Source of the DNA: Aerococcus mictus
GTDB lineage: Bacteria; Bacillota; Bacilli; Lactobacillales; Aerococcaceae
Length of the DNA: 64,000 bases
NCBI RefSeq assembly: GCF_003286595.3
Contig: NZ_CP132985.1
Location: 1,302,001 to 1,366,000, forward strand
Reading direction: 5' to 3'
Below the pieces are notes generated by a model. It did not search any database. It had not been told where the DNA came from and saw only the letters and a program-made list of their open reading frames with translations. Shown here one piece after another: positions 1-7,870 of this stretch (position 1 is the stretch's first letter; each line of letters opens with the position of its first letter). A program made the position numbers and the translations under genes.

Positions 1-576
1 AGCTTGGTCGGTATGACGTTGACTCAGTTCATCGCTAAAGCCCATAGCCTTTAAGAGATCAACGGTTGACCGACGCCAAATTTCTAATAATTGCTTACCC
101 GTTCCGTTATCCTCTTCGTAGTAGCCCTTATCAGGCAAGATGGTGTTGGGGCGGCTGAGATAGAGGGCATAATTTACCGTGTTCTTCATGTCGGCCTCGT
201 TGCCCAAATTGAAGACGAAATCATGACCAGCCAATAACCATTGCTTAGAAAAGGCTTGAATTTGGCTAAAGTCGGTCAATTCGTCTACATTTTCCAGGTC
301 AGCTTGGATGGGATTTGCTCCCTCTTGGTCCAAACGATCAAAGTCCATAGCTAATTGATAGAGGGTGATCATTTCTTCCATTTCAGGATTATCTAGTTTG
401 ATTTCTCCAGCAGCCATTTTCTCAATGTCTGCCATGGATAATTCTTCAATCCCATCCCGTAAGGCCATGAAACCACCTGTTGAGGACTTGTCTTCAGGGA
501 TCTCGGCTTGGTCAATCCACTCCCCGTTCACGGCCATATAGAGGTCTTCTTTTGCTTGGGACATATCTACTGTCAT
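1..576 (-). CDS. pepO: M13 family endopeptidase PepO, N-terminal part (cut by window edge)
   Basis: The reading frame is open from the ATG at 576 to the left edge and gives 192 residues of the N-terminal lobe of a neprilysin-like (M13) zinc endopeptidase. It starts MTVDMSQAKEDLYMAVNGEW, and this 'DLYMAVNGEWI' stretch followed by 'STGGFMALRDGIEE' is typical of lactic-acid-bacterial PepO. The zinc site HExxH lies in the missing C-terminal part. A good ribosome site (AAAGGAG, 7 bases before ATG) supports the start. PepO cleaves oligopeptides in the cytoplasm. It is divergent from the gene at 676, and the 99-base gap must hold both promoters. Family assignment is confident; activity cannot be judged from the fragment. 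Confidence 0.85.
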   Translation of the reverse strand, partial: MTVDMSQAKEDLYMAVNGEWIDQAEIPEDKSSTGGFMALRDGIEELSMADIEKMAAGEIKLDNPEMEEMITLYQLAMDFDRLDQEGANPIQADLENVDELTDFSQIQAFSKQWLLAGHDFVFNLGNEADMKNTVNYALYLSRPNTILPDKGYYEEDNGTGKQLLEIWRRSTVDLLKAMGFSDELSQRHTDQA

Positions 577-675
577 AAATGAACTCCTTTCAAAATTGAA
601 AAAAACTTAGTGTTATTATATCATAGAACGGATTACATGCATTGACTGCATAAAAGACAAGGAAGGAGTTTAGCC

Positions 676-1419
676 ATGCGCATTGATAAAGTGATCGGAA
701 TCACGGGAAATGACACCCTCAATGACCGGGAATGGGATGAATTTTCCCGGGATTATACCCCCCACGGTTACGTCGACGGGGTCAGTCGGTCAGGAAACCT
801 CCCCATCATCATTCCTATCCATAGCGACCTAAGACGCGCTGAAGACTATATCCAGCGAATTGACGGCTTGATATTTACCGGAGGTCAGGATGTTCACCCC
901 TTGATGTATGGTGAAGACCCAGCTCCCCGCTTAAATGATATCTACCCGAAAAGAGATTACTGGGAAAGAGCCCTCTTTGAAGCAGCACTCAAGTACCAAG
1001 TACCCATCCTTGCCGTTTGTCGGGGCTTCCAACTGATTAATATTTTACTAGGAGGAACCGTTTACCAAGACCTTTCCTACTACCCGGTAAAGGACCGCCC
1101 TGCTATCCAACACGTTCAAAAACATAGCCGGATGATTTACCCTCACCACTCAGTCACCATTAAGGAAGGCAGTGAGATGTACCGGCTCCTAGGTAACAAA
1201 GACAAGGCTCAAGTGAATTCCTACCACCACCAGGCCATCCGTGACCTCGCCCCCAAGTTAGAAGCTACTGCCTGGGCCGCTGATGGAGTCATTGAATCCT
1301 ACCAATTTGGTGATGACAATGAAAAGCACCCCCTCTTAGGAGTCCAATGGCATCCAGAAATAATGATCCAAAATAACGAAGAAATGATGCCCATCTTTGA
1401 ATGGTTCTCATACTTCTAA
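676..1419 (+). CDS. Gamma-glutamyl-gamma-aminobutyrate hydrolase family (peptidase C26, PuuD-like)
   Basis: A 247-residue class I glutamine amidotransferase-fold hydrolase. The nucleophile elbow is 'AVCRGFQLINILLGG' with Cys115, and the His-Glu pair is in 'GVQWHPE' (His226, Glu228). The N-terminal 'IGITGN' strand and the 'GLIFTGGQDVHP' segment near residues 64-74 are hallmarks of the PuuD branch, which hydrolyses gamma-glutamyl amides such as gamma-glutamyl-GABA. Full length for the family. It has a good ribosome site (AAGGAG) before the ATG and ends in a strong hairpin terminator shared with the opposing gene. No polyamine-catabolism neighbours are present, so the true substrate is unknown. 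Confidence 0.88.
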   Translation: MRIDKVIGITGNDTLNDREWDEFSRDYTPHGYVDGVSRSGNLPIIIPIHSDLRRAEDYIQRIDGLIFTGGQDVHPLMYGEDPAPRLNDIYPKRDYWERALFEAALKYQVPILAVCRGFQLINILLGGTVYQDLSYYPVKDRPAIQHVQKHSRMIYPHHSVTIKEGSEMYRLLGNKDKAQVNSYHHQAIRDLAPKLEATAWAADGVIESYQFGDDNEKHPLLGVQWHPEIMIQNNEEMMPIFEWFSYF

Positions 1420-1425
1420 AGAAAA

Positions 1426-1491
1426 AACGAGACTCAATCGAGTAAGAATAGGCGACAAGCGTCTACCTCTAGCACTCGGTGAAGTCTCGTT
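1426..1491. terminator. Long convergent (bidirectional) terminator hairpin
   Basis: AACGAGACT (1426-1434) pairs with AGTCTCGTT (1483-1491). An inner stem CGAGT/ACTCG (1439-1443 with 1474-1478) extends it. A-tracts on the left and T-tracts on the right let it work on both strands, between the plus gene at 676 and the minus gene ending at 1499. Confidence 0.8.
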
Positions 1492-1498
1492 TTCTTTT

Positions 1499-1987
1499 TT
1501 AATCAGCAGCCTCTTCGTTATCCATCATATTGTCTAGGGCAATGGCCAGTCCCACCATCACCGCTTCATAATCTTCATCATAGACATCAAGAACAAAGGT
1601 ATCCCGAATAGCAAAAATCTTATGGTTAATTGAACCAATCTTCTCACCATCAAGGGTAAGCGCAAAATTGTTATCTAGGAAATTCCCCTTCAAGTCCAAA
1701 TTATAGTCAGGACTAGAAATTTTAACCTTTCTTCTAAAGAAACTCAGACGGTCTTTAATGGTCACTTGACTGCCATCAACAAATTTAATCTGGTACTCTG
1801 AAAAGATTTTGAAAAGTTTCCGGTTAATCTCAAAAAGCGGCTGGCCTTGTGGATCAGACACTTTGACTTTATGACCAAAGAACTTAAAGTCTTCATCCAC
1901 CCGGTAGCAGACCTGACCCTGGTCGTCTTTGATATTATAGTGGTCCGTAATTTTAAAAATTCTCTGTTTAATATATAAACGGCGCAT
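1499..1987 (-). CDS. LURP-one-related (LOR/YxjI) family protein
   Basis: About 162 residues made of alternating short beta strands and basic turns ('MRRLYIKQRIFKI', 'DEDFKFFGHKVKVSDPQG', 'LSFFRRKVKISSPDYNLDLKGNF'), the pattern of the LURP-one-related barrel seen in B. subtilis YxjI. These proteins resemble tubby domains; their bacterial function is not known. The start is ambiguous: ATG at 1987 lies 13 bases after AAAGGGG, whereas a TTG at 1999 (adding MCQT) sits 7 bases after AAGGA. It lies alone between a shared terminator and the gcvH-like gene. Confidence 0.75.
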   Translation of the reverse strand: MRRLYIKQRIFKITDHYNIKDDQGQVCYRVDEDFKFFGHKVKVSDPQGQPLFEINRKLFKIFSEYQIKFVDGSQVTIKDRLSFFRRKVKISSPDYNLDLKGNFLDNNFALTLDGEKIGSINHKIFAIRDTFVLDVYDEDYEAVMVGLAIALDNMMDNEEAAD

Positions 1988-2034
1988 CGTCTGACACAAA
2001 CCCCTTTCCTTAGTCCCAGCAGTTATCGAAAAAA

Positions 2035-2385
2035 TTACTTGGTCTCTTCTGACTTAAAGGCAGTTGGATCAAAGGCTGAACTTGGTTCTACAGCCACTAA
2101 CCAATTTAAATTATCCTTATCTGAATTGAGATCAGTAGGTGTCCCTTCGGCTTTTTCATTTTTTCCGACGACTTTACCAGACAAAGGCGCTAAGATATCG
2201 GTTACTGCCTTTTCCGCTTCAATAGAAACGAAGGCTTCCCCGGCTACCAAGTCTTGGTCGACTAAATAATTAATAAAGGAAATGTCACCAAATTCTTCTT
2301 GGCCAGCCTTAGAAAGGCCAATGATCACTTGCTTATCTGCTGTTTGAGTTAACCATAAACCATTATCAGTGTATACTTTTTCCAT
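2035..2385 (-). CDS. gcvH: Glycine cleavage H-like lipoyl carrier protein
   Basis: A 116-residue lipoyl-domain protein. The lipoylation site is in 'VSIEAEKAVTDILAPLSGKV', with Lys59 as the expected modified residue, and the fold signature 'GDISFIN' precedes it. It is slightly shorter than usual H proteins (about 125-130). No glycine cleavage T or P genes are visible in the window. In several Gram-positive bacteria a lone H protein acts as the first acceptor in lipoate relay to 2-oxoacid dehydrogenases, which is a plausible role here (inference). It follows the ArsC-like gene by 3 bases and is probably co-transcribed with rodA and that gene. Confidence 0.85.
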   Translation of the reverse strand: MEKVYTDNGLWLTQTADKQVIIGLSKAGQEEFGDISFINYLVDQDLVAGEAFVSIEAEKAVTDILAPLSGKVVGKNEKAEGTPTDLNSDKDNLNWLVAVEPSSAFDPTAFKSEETK

Positions 2386-2388
2386 TAT

Positions 2389-2751
2389 TTACTTCCCCTC
2401 TTTTTCTATCCAGTAAGCCACAGTATCTTCTTTAGCCCCTGTAGTTGCTACTTCCTTGTCTGTCACTAAGGGACGTTTAATTAACATCCCATCACTCGCT
2501 AATAAGTCAACAATTTCTTCCTGAGATAAGTCATCAATTTTATCCTTTAAGTCCATTTCTCGGTAAGCCGAGCCCGAGGTGTTAAAGACTTGCTTGGGTC
2601 GGTCAGTGCTTTCTAGGGCCCGTTTTATATCTTCCTTACTAGGCACATGTTCACGGATATCGTAAAACTGATAGTCAAGCCCGGCCTCGTTAAAGGCTTT
2701 TTCCACTCGTCGCGAGGTAGAACATTGCTTAAGGCCATATAAATTGATCAA
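2389..2751 (-). CDS. ArsC/Spx-like thioredoxin-fold protein
   Basis: About 120 residues. 'INLYGLKQCSTSRRVEKAF' gives a single N-terminal Cys (CxxS, residue 10) and 'KRPLVTD' near residue 90 is the conserved cis-Pro region of the ArsC/YffB/Spx family. It lacks a second resolving Cys, so it is more like YffB-type proteins than a classical arsenate reductase. A GGAGGTG ribosome site lies 6 bases before a TTG at 2751, which I take as the start; a longer frame to 2766 would place the ribosome site inside the coding region. The gene overlaps the end of rodA by 23 bases, indicating translational coupling. Confidence 0.78.
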   Translation of the reverse strand: MINLYGLKQCSTSRRVEKAFNEAGLDYQFYDIREHVPSKEDIKRALESTDRPKQVFNTSGSAYREMDLKDKIDDLSQEEIVDLLASDGMLIKRPLVTDKEVATTGAKEDTVAYWIEKEGK

Positions 2752-4015
2752 GACGGTCACCTCCACTTAATTTGCGCAATAGGCGATTGAGCCAATGTTG
2801 TTGTATTTCTGCTTCACTCCGGTTTTGATTATACTGGATGGACAAGACAAAACCCATACAGAGCATATTAGTTAATAAGGCCGATCCCCCTTGCGAAATA
2901 AAGGGTAAGGGAATCCCTGTCAAAGGCAAGAGACCAATGGACATGCCAATATTTTCTACAATATGGAAGAGAATCATAGAAACGATCCCGGCAGTACCTG
3001 CGATATAGAAGGAATCGTAGGATTCATAGGCAATGGCAATCATGGTTAAGATCAATAAGAAATAAAGCAGGATCAAAAGGCTGCTGCCAATAAAGCCAAA
3101 GTTTTCACCAATCGTGGAAAAAATCATGTCGGACTCTCTCACGGGAACATAAACTTCAAAATTACCAAAACCCTTACCCAGCCATTGACCGGAACCAATA
3201 GCCTTGATACTTTGACTCAGTTGGTAGGACTCCCGCCGCGTATTTTCAAAGGGAGCCAACCAGGAATCAATCCGGGCAAATTGATAATCTTGAAAACCTA
3301 AGTGATAAAGTAAGTCACGGTTATAAATCACCAAAAAGAGTAAGCCAGCAAAGATAGCACCAATAATTAAAGCAATGGTCAGAATAATTCGCCAGTTAAC
3401 CCCCGAAGCAAAAATCATACCCGAAAAGATCATCATAAACACCAGGGTCGTCCCAAAGTCATTCTGTAAGAGGATCAAAACCACCGGCACCGCAGTCCAT
3501 AAAATCATGCGGCCGATAAATTTAAAGTCCCATTTTAACTGCTTAGAAACCGGCAAAGCGTCATAATTCAAAGCTTCGGTTCTTTGATTATATTCACTGA
3601 CCAAACGGGACATCATTAAGATATAAAAGAACTTCATGATCTCTGATGGTTGGAAGGACAAGGTCCCGATGGTGAACCAGGATTTAGCCCCAAACAAGGT
3701 ATATTGTTGGCGGTCATAGAAAAACAAGACCAAGATCAAGAGAAAGATCCCAAAACCATACAGGACAGGAACAAATCGATAAAAGGTCTTCTTGTCAATC
3801 TGCATGACAAAGGCAATGGCGATAAAACTGACCACATACCAAAAGATTTGCATCAGAGTGGGCTTTAATGAGCCGCCCCCAAATTGTAAATAAGTGGTGG
3901 CGAAAATCACCGCGACACTCATGGCCATCAGAGCTAATAAAAGCGCGATAATGGTTGGATTAATGGATTTTGCTTGGCTAACTTTTTTTAAACGTTGGCT
4001 TCTTGAACGTGCCAT
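2729..4015 (-). CDS. rodA: SEDS-family peptidoglycan glycosyltransferase, RodA/FtsW type
   Basis: A polytopic membrane protein of 428 residues with about ten helices. The conserved SEDS features are visible: 'ILLQNDFGTTLVFMMI' (the acidic catalytic region), 'RESDMIFSTIGENFGFIG' in the large loop, and 'TGIPLPFISQGGSALL' near the C-terminus. SEDS proteins polymerise lipid II with a partner class B penicillin-binding protein. The loop and lack of a cell-division neighbourhood favour RodA over FtsW. Start chosen at ATG 4015 because AAGGAG lies 8 bases upstream; an in-frame upstream extension to 4045 has no such site. It heads a likely rodA-arsC-like-gcvH transcription unit. Confidence 0.85.
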   Translation of the reverse strand: MARSRSQRLKKVSQAKSINPTIIALLLALMAMSVAVIFATTYLQFGGGSLKPTLMQIFWYVVSFIAIAFVMQIDKKTFYRFVPVLYGFGIFLLILVLFFYDRQQYTLFGAKSWFTIGTLSFQPSEIMKFFYILMMSRLVSEYNQRTEALNYDALPVSKQLKWDFKFIGRMILWTAVPVVLILLQNDFGTTLVFMMIFSGMIFASGVNWRIILTIALIIGAIFAGLLFLVIYNRDLLYHLGFQDYQFARIDSWLAPFENTRRESYQLSQSIKAIGSGQWLGKGFGNFEVYVPVRESDMIFSTIGENFGFIGSSLLILLYFLLILTMIAIAYESYDSFYIAGTAGIVSMILFHIVENIGMSIGLLPLTGIPLPFISQGGSALLTNMLCMGFVLSIQYNQNRSEAEIQQHWLNRLLRKLSGGDRLDQFIWP

Positions 4016-4050
4016 ACTTACACTCCTTAGTTTAACAGCTAACAATACGC

Positions 4051-5013
4051 TTAGTCATTCTTCTGTAAAGCTTCCGCTTGGATCGCCTTGGAGGCCCGTT
4101 TTAAGGGACTATAAGCGATCTCCTTATCATTTAAATGAGGAAAATCTGGAGATAGACTGACCTCATACTTAATGCGTTGATCAAGATAGGTATCCGCATG
4201 TTTATAGCGATAATAAATGGTATTGACTAAGGCTCCCACAATGAGGGCCATCCCATTTAAATACAGGTAAAGCATTAAGGCAATGAAAACGCCAATGGTC
4301 CCGTTTTGAACCGAAGAACCTCCGGCAAACTGGACGTAGACACCAAACAAGCTGGAAATTAAGAGAACCATTACCGCAGCGGTCACCGATCCGGGTAAGG
4401 CGTATTTCAAGGTCATCGGTTGGTTAGGAACGACGATATAGATAAATAACATCAAGATAAAGACCGAAATCAAGAGGACAGGCCATTTTAAGCCGAGTAA
4501 TAACTCCACGAAACCTAGAGGCAAGGGAACGAAATTGTTAATAACGCGTAGAAGGGTCTCACCAAAGACAAAAAAGAGCGAGAATACTCCCACAGTCAAG
4601 ACTAAGAGAAAGGCAATCAAGAAGGAAGCAATCCGAGTAATTACCGCATTTTTGTGGTCGGGATTGCCATAGACCCGGTTCAAGACCCGCTGTAAGGCGG
4701 AGAAACCAGCCGAGGATGACCAAATCACTAGGATGGTATTAATGGAAAGACTCCCGGCACTGGTGGAATCTAAATACGATTCCAAAGTAGGAATCAGCAA
4801 AGGCTCAATTTCATTAGGGAGAATGGCAGTAATCCACTCCACTGCCTGAGCTGAATCAAAAGGGAGTAAAGGAATAATATTGGCCACTAAAAGTAGCATA
4901 GGGAAAATTGCCAACAAGGCATAATAAGCCAGTTCGGCTGCTGAACTACCAATACTGGCATCCTGGACGCTCTGACTGGCGATCGGCACTAAGACTTCTT
5001 TGATTTTTTTCAC
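4051..5013 (-). CDS. YihY/BrkB family inner membrane protein
   Basis: 320 residues with six predicted membrane segments. 'SSAAELAYYALLAIFPMLLLVAN' near the start and 'GTIGVFIALMLYLYLNGMALIVGALVNTIYY' near the end are the two conserved blocks of the YihY/BrkB family (once miscalled RNase BN). Molecular function is unsettled. The start is taken as GTG at 5013, preceded by AGGAG at 7 bases, because the in-frame ATG at 5049 overlaps the -10 element of the promoter at 5048-5078 and so would not be in the transcript. Confidence 0.82.
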   Translation of the reverse strand: MKKIKEVLVPIASQSVQDASIGSSAAELAYYALLAIFPMLLLVANIIPLLPFDSAQAVEWITAILPNEIEPLLIPTLESYLDSTSAGSLSINTILVIWSSSAGFSALQRVLNRVYGNPDHKNAVITRIASFLIAFLLVLTVGVFSLFFVFGETLLRVINNFVPLPLGFVELLLGLKWPVLLISVFILMLFIYIVVPNQPMTLKYALPGSVTAAVMVLLISSLFGVYVQFAGGSSVQNGTIGVFIALMLYLYLNGMALIVGALVNTIYYRYKHADTYLDQRIKYEVSLSPDFPHLNDKEIAYSPLKRASKAIQAEALQKND

Positions 5014-5047
5014 GGGTCTCGCTCCTATCTTGATAGATGTCTTACCC

Positions 5048-5078
5048 ATTATACAATAGATCCGCCTAAGTGTGTCAA
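5048..5078 (-). promoter_or_regulatory. Promoter of the YihY gene
   Basis: On the minus strand TTGACA (5078-5073) and TATAAT (5053-5048) are both perfect sigma-A hexamers, 19 bases apart (slightly long). Transcription would begin near 5040, just before the GTG start at 5013, and this decides against the longer reading frame. Confidence 0.6.
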
Positions 5079-5117
5079 ACAAGCTGGGACGAGCTCGGCT
5101 TTTTAAGGCCCCTGTTG

Positions 5118-5408
5118 TTAAATAGATAGCGAATTAATGAAAGCCTTAGCGGTTTGACTAGAGAAAAGCGTTTCTCTAACGGTAAAAACATAGAGGTCAA
5201 AGTCTCCCGATATTCCTTCAGCAAAAAAGTAATTGCGGTAGGTCCCCTGGTCGACATCCTTAATATGCAGGTCCCACAATTGGTAGTAGCCCTTATTGGT
5301 TTGAATAATCGCCCCTTTGTTAAAGTCCCGCTGGTAACGATAGCCTTTGCCTTCTAACCAGGAACGAATATTTTTGCGACAATGGCTTTCTTTATAGATC
5401 ACTTGCAT
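5118..5408 (-). CDS. Small hypothetical protein
   Basis: 96 residues, soluble, with no signal or membrane segment and no family I recognise. Features are an N-terminal basic-Cys region ('KESHCRKNIRSWLEGKGY') and a mixed aromatic core ending in 'GDFDLYVFTVRETLF'. ATG at 5408 follows an AGGTG ribosome site by about 5 bases; an in-frame GTG at 5417 overlaps that site and is unlikely. It stands alone between YihY and a lipoprotein gene. That it is real is supported by the ribosome site and a start placed just after a plausible AT-rich promoter region. Confidence 0.6.
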   Translation of the reverse strand: MQVIYKESHCRKNIRSWLEGKGYRYQRDFNKGAIIQTNKGYYQLWDLHIKDVDQGTYRNYFFAEGISGDFDLYVFTVRETLFSSQTAKAFINSLSI

Positions 5409-5465
5409 AATTATCACCTGATTTCATTTTATCGAACAGGTGTTCTATTTGCAAGTGAAGATAAG

Positions 5466-5495
5466 AAAAACCAGAGCACCTGGCCCTGGTTAATT
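5466..5495 (-). terminator. Rho-independent terminator after the lipoprotein gene
   Basis: On the minus strand AACCAG pairs with CTGGTT around a GC-rich loop and is followed by TTTTTCTT. It lies just past the stop codon of the gene at 5521-6117. Confidence 0.65.
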
Positions 5496-5520
5496 ACGTG
5501 ATAAATGAGGATTTAGGGAA

Positions 5521-6117
5521 TTAGTTGACCTTTTGCCATTGACCGGACACCAAGTCCATGCTGGTTAATTCGCCAGTTTGGTTATTATAACGGTAGATAG
5601 CAACAAGGTTGGTATGAATTTGGTTATTCGGTGATTGGCGACGGATTTCCACTTGAACAAGATTATCGTCGACCTTAGAAGGCATGAAACTATAATCTTC
5701 GCTGCGGTAAATATTATCAGTGACTTGGTGGATCATAGGCACCACTTTAGCAATAATATCATTAGAATTATTGGACGGGGTCACTGAGCTGGCAGGTTTC
5801 TCAGCAGCTTCTGCTTGGCTCTTGTTTGCTGATTGACCTGGTCCCGCTTGACCGCTTTCATTATTTGCTTTAATACTTTTACCCTTGACTTGGCTACTTG
5901 CCTTATCTGACTGACTCGATTTTTCTTGGTCAGTATCTTGCTTCTTGTCAGTGTCCGCTTTTTGGCTGCTTTCCTTAGCTTGACTGCTGGAAGTTTGCTC
6001 GGTTTTGGCATCGGATGATTGGTGCTTATCAGCAAAAGACACGCCCTGTTCGGAACAAGCCGCTAGCAGGACAGCGCTAAGTGTAACCGCGATAAAGCCT
6101 TTTAAATTTTTATTCAT
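5521..6117 (-). CDS. Lipoprotein with Ser/Lys/Gln-rich linker
   Basis: 198 residues. The start MNKNLKGFIAVTLSAVLLAACSEQ is a lipoprotein signal with lipobox LAAC (Cys20 in this numbering). GAGGGA lies 6 bases before ATG 6117. Residues 25-110 are low-complexity Ser, Lys, Gln and Asp, a wall-spanning linker, followed by a compact C-terminal domain of about 80 residues ('IIAKVVPMIHQVTDNIYRSE ...') that I do not recognise. It would be anchored in the outer face of the membrane. The linker style matches the lipoprotein at 21103-21795, but the C-terminal domains differ. Confidence 0.75.
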   Translation of the reverse strand: MNKNLKGFIAVTLSAVLLAACSEQGVSFADKHQSSDAKTEQTSSSQAKESSQKADTDKKQDTDQEKSSQSDKASSQVKGKSIKANNESGQAGPGQSANKSQAEAAEKPASSVTPSNNSNDIIAKVVPMIHQVTDNIYRSEDYSFMPSKVDDNLVQVEIRRQSPNNQIHTNLVAIYRYNNQTGELTSMDLVSGQWQKVN

Positions 6118-6273
6118 AATAAATCCCTCATTTATTTTTAAATAAATCATTTTCTAGTCGAGTGTATTCGTATCCACTCTGCTTCACTTATTATTTTACC
6201 ACAGCTTTTAATCCAAAAATGATCAGCCCATAATCTTTACGTTTTCCTAATTTTTAGCCCAGGAAAAGAAAAC

Positions 6274-7176
6274 TTAGGCCTTACGGTAGTTCTCTAGGTC
6301 TTTTGGATAAGGCATGGCAGTTTGGGCACCGACCTTGGTGGTAGATAGGGTTGCAGCAATCGAAGACAGGCGGAGAGCCTCTTCCAGAGGACTACCTTGA
6401 GCCATTAAAGCAGCGAAAGCCCCATTCATGGTGTCCCCTGCCCCAGTCGTATCTTTGACATCGGCTTCAATCGTTGGAATCGAAAGCACTTGGCCCTCAC
6501 GAACATAGGAAATCCCTTGGGAGCCCCGGGTAACAATCAACAAGGCATCGTGGGCTTGACTCCACTCTAGCATGGCCGCCTCGATTTCCGAGTCGTCAAT
6601 GTCACGGTCCAACATTCCGGCAAATTCGGTTTCGTTAGGCGTGACAATATCAGCCAGATCAATAAACTCATTAATCCCTGAGTCAAAAGGTGCTGGATTT
6701 AAGATAGTCTTTGCCCCTTTTTCCCGTGCAATTGAAAAAGCCTGCTTGACCGTCGTTAAGGGAACTTCCAATTGGGCTAGGACAATGTCGCCTTCCTCAA
6801 CTAAATCAGCAAAATTCTCACCAACTTCAACTAAGCCATTCGCTCCCGGCAAAACCACAATGGAATTGTCCGCTTGAATGGAAAAAATGGCTGCCATCCC
6901 AGTAAAAATATTCTTCTCTACCTTAATCTGATCAGTGACTACCCCTTCCTTCTTGAGGTGTTTGAGGGCTTTGTCACCAAAGGAGTCATCGCCAACGCTA
7001 CCAACCATCCGTACATCGCCAGCTAAACGGGCAGCAGCAACCGCTTGATTAGCTCCCTTACCGCCCATAAAATAATTGACAGTATCCCCTAAAATGGTTT
7101 CGCCAATCCGAGGTAAGCGGTCAGTCACCATGGTCATATCGATATTAATACTGCCAACAACAATTACTTTACTCAT
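6274..7176 (-). CDS. rbsK: Ribokinase
   Basis: 300 residues of the PfkB family. Signature 1 is 'GGKGANQAVAAARLAG' (residues 38-53) and signature 2 is 'DTTGAGDTMNGAFAALM' with catalytic Asp248. 'VVGSINIDMTM' at the N-terminus is typical of ribokinase proper. It converts ribose to ribose-5-phosphate in the cytoplasm. No ribose transporter or RbsD is adjacent. A catabolite-response-like site lies upstream (7250-7263), consistent with carbon regulation. Confidence 0.9.
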   Translation of the reverse strand: MSKVIVVGSINIDMTMVTDRLPRIGETILGDTVNYFMGGKGANQAVAAARLAGDVRMVGSVGDDSFGDKALKHLKKEGVVTDQIKVEKNIFTGMAAIFSIQADNSIVVLPGANGLVEVGENFADLVEEGDIVLAQLEVPLTTVKQAFSIAREKGAKTILNPAPFDSGINEFIDLADIVTPNETEFAGMLDRDIDDSEIEAAMLEWSQAHDALLIVTRGSQGISYVREGQVLSIPTIEADVKDTTGAGDTMNGAFAALMAQGSPLEEALRLSSIAATLSTTKVGAQTAMPYPKDLENYRKA

Positions 7177-7249
7177 TTTTGCTCCCTATCTTTCTACTCT
7201 TCATGCGACTTTTATGATAAAACTCAAGTCATGCTTTTCTTAACTGAAG

Positions 7250-7263
7250 CGCAATCGCTTACA
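7250..7263 (-). promoter_or_regulatory. Possible CcpA (cre) site upstream of rbsK
   Basis: Read on the minus strand the bases are TGTAAGCGATTGCG. The first half matches the cre consensus fully and the second half partly. Position about 75 bases before the rbsK start is suitable for carbon catabolite repression. Judged by eye only. Confidence 0.4.
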
Positions 7264-7314
7264 ATATAATCACCTTAAGTTTATCATCTTTTCTAGCCGC
7301 TAACAAGCTAGCTA

Positions 7315-7842
7315 TCAGGACTTAGGAAGTGGAGTTTCTTTAATCCAACCTCTTTTTCTCAACCAGCCAAAGACTAAAACGGTTAACAAAATAAAGCACA
7401 GCGCCCCACAAGTATCCAGATAGACATCAGCCAGGAGTCCGGTCCGGTTGGGAGTAAATATCTGCCGTAATTCATCAAAAGCCGCATAGCCAAAAGTCAA
7501 CAAGGTTGCCAAAGTAACGCGGACTGGCAAGCTTTTGACATCGATTAATAAGGAGAGGTAGGCGAGACTAGCCAGACTACCAAAGAGGACAAAGTGAGCC
7601 CCCTTGCGGATAAAAAACTCAATAAAAGCATAATAGCCCCGGGCGTGGATGGAAATTTCCTCTCCGGCATAGGTAAAAGAAAGACCACTAAATAAGCTTT
7701 CCCCTGGGTGATTGGCTAGGGCCGACTTCAAAAGCGGGATCAGACTCTGGTCTTGGTAAGAGGTAGATGAACTAGGAAAGGTCAAGACGAGTAAAAAAAT
7801 TAAAGCCATAAAGGCAAGGTTTCGAATTTGTTTTAAGGTCAC
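7315..7842 (-). CDS. VanZ-like membrane protein
   Basis: 175 residues with four hydrophobic segments. The core 'RKGAHFVLFGSLASLAYL' and 'DELRQIFTPNRTGLLADVYLDTCGA' are diagnostic of the VanZ-like family (conserved K-H and D-E-x-x-Q ... R-x-G-x-x-x-D residues). In enterococci VanZ gives low-level teicoplanin resistance; most homologues are uncharacterised. It is monocistronic, between ribokinase and the HAD gene. Confidence 0.82.
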   Translation of the reverse strand: MTLKQIRNLAFMALIFLLVLTFPSSSTSYQDQSLIPLLKSALANHPGESLFSGLSFTYAGEEISIHARGYYAFIEFFIRKGAHFVLFGSLASLAYLSLLIDVKSLPVRVTLATLLTFGYAAFDELRQIFTPNRTGLLADVYLDTCGALCFILLTVLVFGWLRKRGWIKETPLPKS

Positions 7843-7870
7843 AATAGGCTCCTTTGAAGTTAATATATAT

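Noticed and set aside
4051..5082. Longer YihY start at 5082 or 5049
   Set aside because: These starts lie upstream of or inside the predicted promoter -10; GTG 5013 has a proper ribosome site.
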